This document shows, piece after piece, positions 8,665 through 17,567 of a stretch of DNA of 64,000 bases. The notes under the pieces were generated by a model. The model worked only from the letters and a program-made list of their open reading frames with translations, did not search any database and was not told the DNA's origin. The DNA comes from Albimonas donghaensis. GTDB lineage: Bacteria > Pseudomonadota > Alphaproteobacteria > Rhodobacterales > Rhodobacteraceae. Positions within the stretch are counted from its first letter, which is position 1. Every line of letters begins with the position of its first letter. Both the position numbers and the translations under genes were made by a program. Where the stretch lies: assembly GCF_900106695.1 (NCBI RefSeq), contig NZ_FNMZ01000011.1:83612-147611 (forward strand), written 5' to 3'.

Positions 8665-9345
8665 TCAGGCCCTGCGGCGCGCGAGGCCCAGCGCGCCGAG
8701 CCCGGCGATCAGCAGCCAGCCGGCGGCGGGCAGGGGCACGCCCGTGACCGGGGCCTCCGCGTCCACCCAGGTGACGAAACTGGCGTCGCGGTCGGCGCCG
8801 AGCGGCTCCAGCGTGCCGTTGTCGTTATAGTAGCGGTACGGGTTTCCCGCGTCGTAGGGCGCGCCGTTATAATTGGCGACCCAGGTGAGCGGCACGCTGC
8901 CGCCCGTGCGCTGAAGCTCGATGGCGTAGGTGGAGCCGCTGGTGAGGCTGACCGCCGTGGCGAGATCGAATGTGAGCAGGATGGGCGAGAAGACGGGAAA
9001 GCCGGCCGTGGGCACGAACTCGGTCTGGACCGAGAGGTAGTCCGCGTCGAAGTCGGGCGCGCCGTCGACGCCGACCTCCCGGATGCCGAGCCGGAACTGG
9101 AAGGAGTAGCTGCCCGTCACCAGCGCGATGAACTGCATCCCCACCCGCGTGAGGCTGCCGGTCGTCCCCGCGGTGAAGGTCTGGGCCACGACGCCGTCGC
9201 GCCCGTCCGCCTCGACCGAATAGGTGTAGGTCATCGACGGCAGATACGACTGATCGATCATGGGCGCCGCGGAGGCGGCGGCGGCGCTCAGCAGCGCCAT
9301 CGCGCCGACGCCGATGCCGCCGCCGAGAAATCTTGAGAAACGCAC
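8665..9345 (-). CDS. VPLPA-CTERM surface protein
   Basis: 226 residues from a GTG at 9345, preceded by GGGGA; the first residues RFSRFLGGGIGVGAMALLSAAAASA form a signal peptide. The body is a beta-rich extracellular domain (MTYTYSVEADGRDGVVAQTFTAG, FQFRLGIREVG, YAIELQRTGG) reminiscent of choice-of-anchor folds, without a recognised catalytic motif. The end GVPLPAAGWLLIAGLGALGLARRRA is a textbook VPLPA-CTERM signal (TIGR03370 type): motif, hydrophobic helix, Arg cluster. This class is thought to be processed by an exosortase (XrtD type); no exosortase is in this window. Role unknown. Confidence 0.85.
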   Translation of the reverse strand: MRFSRFLGGGIGVGAMALLSAAAASAAPMIDQSYLPSMTYTYSVEADGRDGVVAQTFTAGTTGSLTRVGMQFIALVTGSYSFQFRLGIREVGVDGAPDFDADYLSVQTEFVPTAGFPVFSPILLTFDLATAVSLTSGSTYAIELQRTGGSVPLTWVANYNGAPYDAGNPYRYYNDNGTLEPLGADRDASFVTWVDAEAPVTGVPLPAAGWLLIAGLGALGLARRRA

Positions 9346-9704
9346 TCGTTCGTCCCCTGCAACACATAGGCGGCGCGGATGACATGCTCCCGGAGCGATC
9401 CGGGAACGCCTTCGCCGCACATACCCGGGGGGCGCCCCCTTGCGCCCGCCGCCTGGTCTGGGCCGCGCAGGTTTCGCGGCCGGGCGCCGCTAAACGCGAG
9501 AATTACGCAGCGCTACGCCATTCACGGGCAAATGGATGACATGGCGGTGAATTCCGGGGGTGGAGCGATGGGTGCGGACGACTTGACGCAGACATAAGTT
9601 GATGGCCGCAACTGTCGGGCGATCTCTCCGGCGACGGAGCCCGTTCCGGCGCAGCGCATCGCCCCTTGGGGGCGGGAGGGACCGCGCGGGTCCGGATGCG
9701 CGAA
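9346..9704. other. Intergenic stretch without recognisable gene
   Basis: A gap of about 430 bases between the VPLPA gene start and the icd stop. Short frames on both strands have no ribosome sites or family resemblance. The part 9490-9600 is less GC-rich and might hold the VPLPA promoter. The only structure seen is the icd terminator at its right end. Confidence 0.5.
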
Positions 9705-9731
9705 GGGCCCGCGCGATGATCGCGCGGGCCC
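9705..9731 (-). terminator. Terminator hairpin of icd
   Basis: An 11-bp perfect stem GGGCCCGCGCG / CGCGCGGGCCC with a 5-base loop, 41 bases beyond the icd stop. The T-tract on the minus strand is weak (CTTCG). Confidence 0.6.
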
Positions 9732-9772
9732 CCCGAAGCGGTCTCGGCGCCGAAGCGCGAAGGCGGGTCGGC

Positions 9773-10987
9773 TCAGCCGGCCAGCGCCTTGTTGAGGTTC
9801 TCGTCCACCTTCTCGAGGAAGCCCATGGTGGTCAGCCACTTCTGGTCGGGGCCGACCAGCAGGGCGAGATCCTTGGTCATGGAGCCGCTCTCGACCGTGT
9901 CGACCACGACCTTCTCCATGGTGGTGGCGAAGTTCAGCAGCGCGTCGTTGCCGTCCAGCTTGGCGCGGTGCTTCAGGCCGCCGGTCCAGGCGAAGATCGA
10001 GGCGATGGAGTTGGTCGAGGTCTCCTTGCCCGCCTGGTGCTGACGGTAGTGCCGGGTGACGGTGCCGTGGGCGGCCTCGGCCTCCACGATCTTGCCGTCC
10101 GGCGTCATCAGCTGCGAGGTCATCAGGCCGAGCGAGCCGAAGCCCTGGGCCACGGTGTCGGACTGCACGTCGCCGTCGTAGTTCTTGCAGGCCCAGACGT
10201 AGCCGCCGGACCACTTCATGGCGCAGGCGACCATGTCGTCGATCAGGCGGTGCTCGTAGGTGATGCCGGCCTTCTTGAACTTGTCCTCGAACTCCTGCTC
10301 GAAGACCTCCTGGAACAGATCCTTGAAGCGGCCGTCATAGGCCTTGAGGATGGTGTTCTTGGTCGACAGGTAGACCGGCCAGCCGCGGGCCAGGCCGTAG
10401 TTCATCGAGGCGCGGGCGAAGTCGCGGATCGAGTCGTCGAGGTTGTACATCGCCATGGTGACGCCGGCGCCGGGGGCCTGGAAGACCTCGCGCTCGATCA
10501 CCTCGCCGTCGTCGCCGACGAACTTGATGGTCAGCTTGCCCTTGCCGGGGAAGCGGAAATCGGTGGCGCGGTACTGGTCGCCGAAGGCGTGACGGCCGAC
10601 CACGATGGGCTGGGTCCAGCCGGGCACGAGCCGGGGCACGTTCTTGCAGATGATCGGCTCGCGGAAGATGACGCCGCCGAGGATGTTGCGGATGGTGCCG
10701 TTGGGCGAGCGATACATCGCCTTCAGCCCGAACTCCTCCACCCGGTCCTCGTCGGGGGTGATGGTGGCGCATTTCACGCCGACGCCGACTTCCTTGATCT
10801 TCTCGGCCGCGTCGATGGTGATCTGGTCGTCGGTGCGGTCACGCTCCTCGATGCCGAGGTCGTAATACAGCAGGTCGACGTCGAGATAGGGCAGGATCAG
10901 CTTCTTCTTGATGAAGTCCCAGATGATCCGGGTCATCTCGTCGCCATCGAGCTCGACGACGGGGTTTTCGACCTTGATCTTGCTCAT
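9773..10987 (-). CDS. icd: NADP-dependent isocitrate dehydrogenase
   Basis: Oxidative decarboxylation of isocitrate to 2-oxoglutarate in the TCA cycle, producing NADPH. 404 residues, matching the type II, eukaryotic-like IDH of alphaproteobacteria. Seen: the start [23 protein letters not shown], the substrate region [33 protein letters not shown], the catalytic-region [28 protein letters not shown], and the cofactor region [17 protein letters not shown]. The ATG at 10987 has AAGGAG eight bases upstream. The open frame continues 42 codons further but only as antisense-type sequence. Single gene with its own terminator. Confidence 0.98.
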   Translation of the reverse strand: MSKIKVENPVVELDGDEMTRIIWDFIKKKLILPYLDVDLLYYDLGIEERDRTDDQITIDAAEKIKEVGVGVKCATITPDEDRVEEFGLKAMYRSPNGTIRNILGGVIFREPIICKNVPRLVPGWTQPIVVGRHAFGDQYRATDFRFPGKGKLTIKFVGDDGEVIEREVFQAPGAGVTMAMYNLDDSIRDFARASMNYGLARGWPVYLSTKNTILKAYDGRFKDLFQEVFEQEFEDKFKKAGITYEHRLIDDMVACAMKWSGGYVWACKNYDGDVQSDTVAQGFGSLGLMTSQLMTPDGKIVEAEAAHGTVTRHYRQHQAGKETSTNSIASIFAWTGGLKHRAKLDGNDALLNFATTMEKVVVDTVESGSMTKDLALLVGPDQKWLTTMGFLEKVDENLNKALAG

Positions 10988-11179
10988 GCGGCTCTCCTTG
11001 AGGCGCGGGGGGTGTCGCGTGGGCGCGCCTGCGGCGCTGGGAGGCCTCGCCGGGGATTCCGGGTTCGGCCAAGTTGGGGCCAACCTACGACGACCGACAT
11101 GCAGCGTCCACATTTCGGACAGGGCAAATCGACCCGTTCGCGGCTAATGCATGCGGCTGCATACAATGAAGGGGCCCGC

Positions 11180-12007
11180 ATGGCAAGTCTGCGGATGAGA
11201 CGGTTGAGGATGGGGCTGGGGACGCTGCTGGGCGGGCGGCGGCAGGGGTTCTTCATTCCCTATCGCTACGCGGACGGGGTGGTTCCGCCCGCGGGCTATC
11301 CGGCGGTGGAGGCGCTGTTCGCGGCGGCCGAACCCGCCTTCGCCGCGGTGCTGGACGCCATCGACGGGCTGGCGGAGGAGCTGGCGGCGCTCGGCGGCCC
11401 GGCGCCTGCGCCGCGCTGGGAGCAGGACTGGTTCCCGCGGCTGGACGGGGCGGCGGCCTATGCGCTGGCCCGGACCGCGCCGCCGGGCCGGATCGTGGAG
11501 GTCGGTTCGGGCCATTCCACCCGCTTTCTGGCCCGCGCCGTGGCGGCGGCGGGGGCCGAGACCCGCCAGACCTGCATCGACCCGGCCCCCCGCGCGGCGC
11601 TGCTGGACCTGCCCGTCGACTGGCGGGGGGAGCTGCTCTCGGAGGCGCATCTGCCGCTGTTCGAGGCGCTGGAGCCCGGAGACATGGCGGTCTTCGACAG
11701 CTCGCATCTGCTGCAGCCGGGGACGGATGTGGACCTGATCCTCAACGCCATCCTGCCGGCGCTGGCGCGGGGCGTTCTGGTCCATGTCCATGACGTGTTC
11801 CTGCCCGACGGCTACCCGGCGGACTGGGAATGGCGGGGTTACGCCGAGCAGAACGGGCTTGCGCCCTGGCTGCTGTCGGGGGCCTTCGCGCCGGTCTTCG
11901 CCTCGCATTACGCCGCGAGGCGGATGGGGGCGGGGGCGCGGCCAGGCGTGGCGGGGCTGCCCTGGGCGGGGGCGCCGGAATCGAGCCTGTGGATGCGCCG
12001 GGTCTGA
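11180..12007 (+). CDS. Class I SAM-dependent methyltransferase, unknown substrate
   Basis: 275 residues from the ATG at 11180 (GAAGGGG upstream). The SAM-binding motif RIVEVGSGHSTRFLARAV is followed by an acidic motif II (TCIDPAPRAAL) and GDMAVFDSSHLL, which carries the motif corresponding to strand 4. The segment VLVHVHDVFLPDGYPADWEWRGYAEQ resembles Methyltransf_24-type enzymes acting on sugars or small molecules. The N-terminal 90 residues (GRRQGFFIPYRYAD, EQDWFPRLDG) are probably a substrate cap. Substrate unknown. It is divergent from icd across a 190-bp gap. Confidence 0.8.
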   Translation: MASLRMRRLRMGLGTLLGGRRQGFFIPYRYADGVVPPAGYPAVEALFAAAEPAFAAVLDAIDGLAEELAALGGPAPAPRWEQDWFPRLDGAAAYALARTAPPGRIVEVGSGHSTRFLARAVAAAGAETRQTCIDPAPRAALLDLPVDWRGELLSEAHLPLFEALEPGDMAVFDSSHLLQPGTDVDLILNAILPALARGVLVHVHDVFLPDGYPADWEWRGYAEQNGLAPWLLSGAFAPVFASHYAARRMGAGARPGVAGLPWAGAPESSLWMRRV

Positions 12008-12091
12008 GGGCGCGCGCCCCGCCGACCGGCGCCGATTTGCGTTTCCCCGCCGCCGGGCGCAGAACGTCGGCGCAAGATCAGGAGCCCGCCG

Positions 12092-12724
12092 ATGACCGCG
12101 CCAGACCCCTCCGCAGCCTTCACGCCCACGCCCATCGCCTTCGACCCCGCCGACCCGACCGAGCGGCGGCTCGCCTTCCTGATGGAGGCCGACCGTCTCA
12201 AGGAGATCGAGCGCGCGGGCCGCGTCGCCGGCGGGCGGCGCGAGAACTCGGCGGAGCATTCCTGGCACCTCGCGCTCTACGCCCTGGCCCTGGGGTCGGA
12301 GGCGGCGGAGGGGGCGAGCGTGGATCGGGTGATCCGGATGCTGCTGATCCACGACCTGGTGGAGATCGACGCCGGCGACACGCCGTTCCATGGGGAGAAG
12401 CGGGCGGATCTCGACGCCATCGAGGACGCCGCCGCCGCGCGCATCTTCGGCCTGCTGCCCGCGGCGGAGGCGGGGGAGATGCTGGCGCTGTGGCGGGAAT
12501 TCGAGGCGGCCGAGACCCCCGACGCCCGCTTCGCCAAGGCGCTGGACCGGATGCAGCCGGTGATGCTGAACCTCGCCACCGGCGGCGGCACCTGGCCGGA
12601 TTTCCGCGTGTCCGAACAGCAGGTGCTGGACCGCTGCGGCCCGCCGATCGCGCGCGGGGCGCCGGGGCTGTGGCCGCGCATCCGCGACCGGATCAGGGCG
12701 TATTTCGCGGCGCGGGGCGCCTGA
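12092..12724 (+). CDS. HD-domain hydrolase (HDDC2 / YfbR-like)
   Basis: 210 residues. The metal site of an HD phosphohydrolase is visible: ENSAEHSWHLALYAL (His56), then LLIHDLVEIDAGDTPFHG with the HD pair at 87-88 and a conserved Glu three residues on. The later ALDRMQPVMLNLATGGGTW supplies the last Asp. This order is typical of HDDC2-like nucleotide 5'-monophosphatases. Likely a cytoplasmic nucleotide phosphatase; exact substrate unproven. It follows the methyltransferase by 84 bases, so the two may be co-transcribed. Confidence 0.83.
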   Translation: MTAPDPSAAFTPTPIAFDPADPTERRLAFLMEADRLKEIERAGRVAGGRRENSAEHSWHLALYALALGSEAAEGASVDRVIRMLLIHDLVEIDAGDTPFHGEKRADLDAIEDAAAARIFGLLPAAEAGEMLALWREFEAAETPDARFAKALDRMQPVMLNLATGGGTWPDFRVSEQQVLDRCGPPIARGAPGLWPRIRDRIRAYFAARGA

Positions 12725-12733
12725 GCGGCAGGG

Positions 12734-13078
12734 TCACTTCGCCGGCAACCGCCCCACGAAGTCCAGCGCCATCCCGATCAGCGCGCCGGCATGGGCGGGG
12801 TCGAGCGCCGTTTCCCGCGGGACATGGACGAAATCCGCCGTGGGGCGGCCGCGCATGACCATCGGCGCGGCGCCGGGCAGGGCGAGCGCGCGGGGCATGG
12901 CCTGCGCGCCCACCCGGGCGAAGGCCCCGTGGCCGCCGCGATCGCCCCGCGCCACGGCCAGCATATGCCCGCGCCACATCAGGCAGCAGCCGCCGAACAT
13001 GCGCTTTTCCATGACCTCCAGGTCGGCCTCCCCCAGGGCGGCGCGCAGGGCGGCCAGCACCGCCGGATCATGGGCCAT
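12734..13078 (-). CDS. TfoX N-terminal domain protein
   Basis: 114 residues from the ATG at 13078 (GGGAGAG upstream). The pattern EVMEKRMFGGCCLMWRGHMLAVARGD, then a short strand region with GAPMVMRGRPTADFVHVP, and the C-terminal helix ALIGMALDFVGRLPA matches the TfoX_N fold. In Gammaproteobacteria the domain belongs to competence regulators, but stand-alone copies in alphaproteobacteria have no established role. It converges with the HD gene; the two stops are only nine bases apart. Confidence 0.85.
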   Translation of the reverse strand: MAHDPAVLAALRAALGEADLEVMEKRMFGGCCLMWRGHMLAVARGDRGGHGAFARVGAQAMPRALALPGAAPMVMRGRPTADFVHVPRETALDPAHAGALIGMALDFVGRLPAK

Positions 13079-13205
13079 CGCGGCTCTCCCTATCCCGTCC
13101 TCGCCCGCGATCCTGCCCGCCCGCGCGCGCGGGGAAAACCCCTTGGCTCTTGCCCTGCGCGCCTGCGCGGCGTAACCGCGCCCCGATACGCAGGAGACCA
13201 CCCCA

Positions 13206-14051
13206 ATGAGCGGCACCGACAGCGCCAAGACCCCCGTGACCGAGACCCATCAGCCGGTATTCGTGCTGGTGCGCCCGCAATTGGGCGAGAACATCGGGGC
13301 CGCGGCCCGCGCCATGTGGAATTTCGGGCTCGACCAGATGCGCATCGTCGACCCGCGCGACGGCTGGCCCAATCCCCGCGCCATCGCGCTCAGCTCGGGC
13401 GCGAGCCGGGTGCTGGACCGCATGAAGCTGACCGAGACCGTGCCCGGCGCGCTGGAGGATCTCGAATACGTCTACGCCACAACCGCCCGCCCGCGGGAGC
13501 TGACGCGCACCGTCTTCACCCCCGAAGGCGCCATGCGCGACGCCTATGAGCGGATCCGCGCGGGCCAGAAGGTCGGCGTCATGTTCGGGCCCGAGCGCAC
13601 GGGGCTGGAGACCGAGGACGTGGTCCGCGCGCAGGCCACGATCTCGGTGCCCGCCAACCCGGCCTTCGCGTCGCTGAACCTTGCGCAATGCGTGCTGCTG
13701 ACCGGCTACGAATGGCGCCGGCAGGCGAGCGAGCTGGAGCATGCGGTGTTCGAGACCCAGCGCGGGGAGATCGCCACGCGGGTCATGGTCGACCGGATGA
13801 TCGAGCATCTGGAGAATGAGCTGGAGGGCGCGAACTTCTTCTACCCGGAGGAGAAATCGCGCTCGATCCGCCAGAACATCCGCAACCTCTTCTCCCGCGC
13901 GCCGCTGACCGATCAGGACGTGCGCACGATGCGCGGCGTGATCCGGGCGCTGGCGGAGGGCCCCAAGCGCCTGCGCGCCCGGGCGCTGCGCGAGGCGGAG
14001 ACGGCCCCCGGCGGCGCGCAACGGCCCGAGGCGGGGCCGGGCGAGGACTGA
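13206..14051 (+). CDS. trmJ: tRNA (cytidine/uridine-2'-O)-methyltransferase TrmJ
   Basis: SPOUT-class enzyme that 2'-O-methylates position 32 of tRNA anticodon loops. Seen in the 281 residues: motif 1 LGENIGAAARAMWNFG, motif 2 GVMFGPERTGLETED, and motif 3 VPANPAFASLNLAQCVLL, the SAM-binding trefoil-knot signature, followed by a helical C-terminal extension (residues about 185-280) characteristic of TrmJ rather than TrmL. The N-terminal extension (SGTDSAKTPVTETHQ) is not conserved. The ATG at 13206 follows CAGGAG. It starts 127 bases from the divergent TfoX-like gene. Confidence 0.93.
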   Translation: MSGTDSAKTPVTETHQPVFVLVRPQLGENIGAAARAMWNFGLDQMRIVDPRDGWPNPRAIALSSGASRVLDRMKLTETVPGALEDLEYVYATTARPRELTRTVFTPEGAMRDAYERIRAGQKVGVMFGPERTGLETEDVVRAQATISVPANPAFASLNLAQCVLLTGYEWRRQASELEHAVFETQRGEIATRVMVDRMIEHLENELEGANFFYPEEKSRSIRQNIRNLFSRAPLTDQDVRTMRGVIRALAEGPKRLRARALREAETAPGGAQRPEAGPGED

Positions 14052-14067
14052 GAGCGCGTCCCGCTGC

Positions 14068-14087
14068 GCGGATCGGCGCCGATCCGC
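14068..14087 (+). terminator. Perfect 20-bp palindrome after trmJ, possible terminator
   Basis: GCGGATCG / CGATCCGC stem with a GCGC centre, 17 bases after the trmJ stop. No T-tract follows, so the terminator call is tentative. Confidence 0.4.
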
Positions 14088-14193
14088 CCGATTGTCGCCT
14101 TGCGGCGTCCGCTTTCGGGGGCGACTCAGGCACGATGAGCGCCCGAGCGCCGCGCGCCGCCGAAGGCCCCGATTCCGGGAGGAGGAGACCGCC

Positions 14194-14733
14194 ATGCACC
14201 GCGCCATCGCCGCCTGCGTCGCGCTGGCCCTGACCGCCGCCTGCGCGCCGGTCGTGACCGGACCCGTCGCCGGCGGGGCCGTCTACAGCGACCCCGCGGG
14301 CTATTACCGGCGCGAAGCCGTCCATGTTCCCAACTGGCGGGTGTTCTGGATGCGCGACCGCTACCGCGCCCCCTATCACGGCCACCGCCACGCTTCGCAG
14401 GCGCCGCGCTACCGGGACCATGGCCATGGCTATCGCGACGACCACGGAGGCGGAGGCCCCCGCCGCGACGCGCATCGCGACCGGGACGAGGACCGCGGGT
14501 CCGGTCGCGGCGGCGGACGGCAGGCGGGCCGTGATCGCGACAGGGACCGTGATCGCGACCGCGACCGCGATGGGGCCGGCAAGGGCGACCGCGGACGCGA
14601 CGACGCCCGCGCCCCGCGCCGCGACGACCAGCCCGACCGGCGCCGCCAGCAGAACAATCGCCGCGCCAGCGCCGATGACGGCCCCTGGTTCCGCCGCGAC
14701 ACCTTCAACGGAACCGGCTCGCCCCCGCGCTGA
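14194..14733 (+). CDS. Arg/Asp/His-rich lipoprotein
   Basis: 179 residues, not recognised as a named family. The N-terminus HRAIAACVALALTAACAPV is a lipoprotein signal with lipobox LTAAC, so the protein should be anchored at the outer membrane or periplasmic face. A conserved-looking front region (YSDPAGYYRREAVHVPNWRVFWMRDRYRAP) leads into a long low-complexity tail with HGHRHASQ and repeated RDRDRD dipeptides. The ending ADDGPWFRRDTFNGTG looks folded. The His/Asp richness could bind metal, but that is conjecture. A very strong ribosome site (GGGAGGAGGAG) precedes the ATG at 14194. Confidence 0.65.
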   Translation: MHRAIAACVALALTAACAPVVTGPVAGGAVYSDPAGYYRREAVHVPNWRVFWMRDRYRAPYHGHRHASQAPRYRDHGHGYRDDHGGGGPRRDAHRDRDEDRGSGRGGGRQAGRDRDRDRDRDRDRDGAGKGDRGRDDARAPRRDDQPDRRRQQNNRRASADDGPWFRRDTFNGTGSPPR

Positions 14734-15054
14734 ACCGGCGCGAGGGCCGGACCCGACCCCTTGCCGTGACGCCTTGCCGCCAGGCGGGCAGGCGTTTCGC
14801 GGCCGGGGCGCATCGCCCTGAAATCGCCCGGAAACAGCCTGCGACTCCGCCGCATTCCGCGCCATCCTTGTCGGAACAGGCGGTCGCGACGGGGCGACCT
14901 GCGATCGACGCCCCCGCCGACCGCCGCCCGATCCGCACGCCGTTCCTCCGGCGCCCGCCCGTGTTCCACGGGCTTCATGACGCCGCCCCCTCCGGGCTCG
15001 CCCGCGCGATGCCGGGCTGACGTTCGGGGGGCGCGCGCTACGCAGGAGACGACC
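14734..15054. other. Intergenic stretch, nothing recognised
   Basis: 321 bases between two envelope-protein genes. Frames here lack ribosome sites. A short GCCGCCAGGCGGGC inverted repeat near 14777 may help end the upstream transcript. No promoter could be placed with confidence. Confidence 0.4.
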
Positions 15055-15459
15055 ATGAAACGCATGTTCGACACCTCGATCCTCGCCGGCCTCGCGCTCG
15101 CCATCGCCGGCGCCGCCGCCGCGCCGGCGCTCGCCGGCCCTCCGGGCGGCGTTCCGCCGGGGCTCGCCAAGAAGGGCGTCAGCGCCAAGGAATGGCAGCG
15201 GTCCAAGGGCAGGGACGACCATGACGACCGCGCCTATTACGATGACCGGGACCGGGACAGGGACCGCGTGATCGTCATCGGAGAGCCGATGCCGCGGCGC
15301 GCGGATTACGTGATCATCCGCGACTATGACCGTTATCGCCTGTCGCCCCCGCCGCGCGGCTACACCTATTATCGCGCCGACGGCCGGATCTGGCAGGTGG
15401 CGGACGCCACCAACAAGGTGGCCCAGGCGCTGGGCGCGGTGTCGGCGCTTCTGCGCTGA
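15055..15459 (+). CDS. RcnB/CigR-like periplasmic protein
   Basis: 134 residues with a signal peptide (RMFDTSILAGLALAIAGAAAAPALAG). The mature part has the family features: PPGGVPPGLAKKG, a charged YYDDRDRDRDRD stretch, VIVIGEPMPRRADYVIIRDYDRYRLSPPPRGYTYYRADGRIWQVADATNKV (in parts) and a final hydrophobic turn. RcnB-like proteins influence nickel/cobalt homeostasis and CigR relatives are envelope proteins; the precise function here is not known. The ATG at 15055 follows CAGGAGACG. A good terminator lies 61 bases downstream, so the gene ends its transcript. Confidence 0.75.
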   Translation: MKRMFDTSILAGLALAIAGAAAAPALAGPPGGVPPGLAKKGVSAKEWQRSKGRDDHDDRAYYDDRDRDRDRVIVIGEPMPRRADYVIIRDYDRYRLSPPPRGYTYYRADGRIWQVADATNKVAQALGAVSALLR

Positions 15460-15520
15460 CCGCGACGCGGCGAGGTCGGGCGCGACGGCGCCGCGCCGCC
15501 GCCCGCATATCCCCCGAGAC

Positions 15521-15550
15521 CCCGCCCGGAGCCGCTCCGGGCGGGTTTTT
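15521..15550 (+). terminator. Intrinsic terminator of the RcnB-like gene
   Basis: An 11-bp perfect stem CCCGCCCGGAG / CTCCGGGCGGG with a 3-base loop and five T. Confidence 0.88.
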
Positions 15551-15710
15551 CGTCGGGTTTTCCGCCCAGCGGCGCCCCGTCGCTCTTGCCTCAGCGGGGC
15601 GTTCGGGGTGATCTGCGCGCGCCGGCGGGGCAGGGCTCCGCCGCGCCCCACGGCTCCGCCCCATGCGAGGGGAGGGAGCGGCGCGCAAGTCGGCCAGGAG
15701 GCGCCTCGCC

Positions 15711-16868
15711 ATGTCCAAGCCCCGTTCGATCTTCGAGGACGTCTCCGACAAGGGACCGGACGTCGCCGCCGCGCGCGCGCCCGCCCCCCGGCCGGGAGAG
15801 GCCGACGCCCGCCGCCGCGCCGCGCGCCGGTCCATCGCGATCTGGCTGTTCGTGCTGGCGGGGTTGGTCGCGGGAATGGTCTTCGTCGGCGGGCTCACCC
15901 GGTTGACCGACAGCGGGCTTTCGATCACCGAGTGGAAGCCGATCACCGGCGCCCTGCCGCCCCTGAGCGCGCAGGACTGGCAGGCCGAGTTCGACCTCTA
16001 CCGCGCCAGCCCCGAATACAAGCTGGTCAATTCCGGCATGACGCTGGCGGAATTCGAATTCATCTACTGGTGGGAATGGGGCCACCGGCAGCTGGGCCGG
16101 CTGGTCGGGCTGGTCTGGGCGGCGGGGTTCTTCTGGTTCCTCGCGCGGGGGATGATCCCCGCGGGCTGGACCTGGAAGCTGATCCTGCCCGGCGCGCTGG
16201 GCGGTGTGCAGGGCGCGATCGGGTGGTGGATGGTCGCCTCGGGGCTGGAGGGGACCATGGTCGACGTCGCCTCCTACCGGCTGGCGACGCATCTGGGGCT
16301 GGCGGTGGCGATCTTCGGCCTGCTGCTGCACCTGGCCTGGACGGTGCGCCTGTCCGGCGCCGACCTGCTTCAGGCCCGGCGACGGCGGATGCCGGGGCCG
16401 ATGCGCTTCGCCTCGATCCTCGCGGGGGCGATCTTCGCGCAGATCCTGCTGGGCGCGCTGGTGGCGGGCATCGACGCCGGACGGGGCTATATCGACTGGC
16501 CGCTGATGGGGGGCGAGTTCCTGCCCTCCGAGTCCTTCGGCTATGTCCCCCTGTGGACCAATTTCTTCGAGAACCCGGCCCTGGTGCAGTTCAATCACCG
16601 GATGCTGGGCTACGCGGTCTTCGTGCTGGGCGCGGCCTTCTGGTGGCGGATGCGCCGGGCCGGGCATGCCGGGCTGAAGCGCCGGGCGGACTGGGTGATG
16701 GGGATGATGGTCGCGCAGATGGTTCTGGGCGTCGCCACGGTGATGCACGCGGCGCCGCTGGGCCTGTCGCTGATCCATCAGGTCGGGGCGCTGACGCTGT
16801 TCGCGCTGGCCCTGCGCGCCCGTCACGAGGCCGGCTGGCCGGGCGAAGAGCGTATCGCCCGCAGCTGA
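15711..16868 (+). CDS. ctaA: Heme A synthase (COX15/CtaA)
   Basis: Oxidises heme O to heme A for aa3-type cytochrome oxidase, in the inner membrane. 385 residues with eight predicted membrane helices in two four-helix halves. Seen: VGGLTRLTDSGLSITEWKPITGALPP (the type 2 CtaA signature, in parts), WWEWGHRQLGRLVG with the first heme-ligand His, YRLATHLGLAVAI, then in the second half VQFNHRMLGYAVFVLG and LSLIHQVGALTLF with the matching His residues. The ATG at 15711 has AGGAGG ten bases upstream; a start 16 codons earlier lacks one. The alphaproteobacterial type has no Cys pair in the first loop, as here. Confidence 0.95.
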   Translation: MSKPRSIFEDVSDKGPDVAAARAPAPRPGEADARRRAARRSIAIWLFVLAGLVAGMVFVGGLTRLTDSGLSITEWKPITGALPPLSAQDWQAEFDLYRASPEYKLVNSGMTLAEFEFIYWWEWGHRQLGRLVGLVWAAGFFWFLARGMIPAGWTWKLILPGALGGVQGAIGWWMVASGLEGTMVDVASYRLATHLGLAVAIFGLLLHLAWTVRLSGADLLQARRRRMPGPMRFASILAGAIFAQILLGALVAGIDAGRGYIDWPLMGGEFLPSESFGYVPLWTNFFENPALVQFNHRMLGYAVFVLGAAFWWRMRRAGHAGLKRRADWVMGMMVAQMVLGVATVMHAAPLGLSLIHQVGALTLFALALRARHEAGWPGEERIARS

Positions 16869-17094
16869 CCCGGCGTTGGACCGGACGGCCGGCCGGGGGC
16901 GCCGCGCCCGCCGGCTTCCGGCGCCGCATCCCACCCTGCGACAGACCGTTTCCGTGTTGGCGACGGTCGCGGTTTCGTGAGCGGCTTGCCGCGCGCGCAG
17001 GCCCGAAGGTCGCTTTGCTGACGCAATCTCCATGCTAGGTTTTCGCAACGCCCCGAAAGACGTGGCGGACCTCTACAGGGAGATACCCAAGCTC

Positions 17095-17565
17095 ATGCCC
17101 AGGAAGCTTTCTCTGACCGCCGCCGCCTTCGGCGCGGCCTGCGTCGCCGCGATCGGCGTCGCCTCCGCCACGGAAGTGGAGCCGAAGCTCGACGACAAGG
17201 TGTCGCTTCGCAAGGAGATGATGCACCTCACCGGCGCCTCGATGGGCGTCATGGCCAGGATCGCCAAGGGCGAGGCGGAGTTCGACGCCGGCGCCGTGCA
17301 GGGCGCGCTGCGCACCATGCACGCGGTGTCGCTGGGCTTCGCGGACCAGTTCCCCGAGGGCTCGGAGACCGCGGAGTCCGAGGCCGGCCCCAAGATCTGG
17401 TCCGACGCCGCGGGCTTCGAGGCCGCCGTCGCCAAGTTCATCGCCGATACCGGCGCGGCGGTGAAGCTGGCCCCGGCCGACGCCGAGGGCATGAAGCAGG
17501 CGATGGGCATGGTCGGCGCCAACTGCAAGGCCTGCCACACCGACTACCGCGTCAAGAAAGACTGA
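17095..17565 (+). CDS. Cytochrome c' (class II c-type cytochrome)
   Basis: 156 residues starting at the ATG at 17095 after GGGAG; the N-terminus PRKLSLTAAAFGAACVAAIGVASA is a signal peptide for periplasmic export. The single heme motif CKACH lies at residues 144-148, nine residues from the end, which together with the helical body (LRKEMMHLTGASMGVMARIAKG) defines the class II four-helix family. Such cytochromes bind NO and CO and may protect from nitrosative stress. It sits two bases before the diheme cytochrome gene, so the two are one transcription unit. Confidence 0.93.
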   Translation: MPRKLSLTAAAFGAACVAAIGVASATEVEPKLDDKVSLRKEMMHLTGASMGVMARIAKGEAEFDAGAVQGALRTMHAVSLGFADQFPEGSETAESEAGPKIWSDAAGFEAAVAKFIADTGAAVKLAPADAEGMKQAMGMVGANCKACHTDYRVKKD

Positions 17566-17567
17566 GC

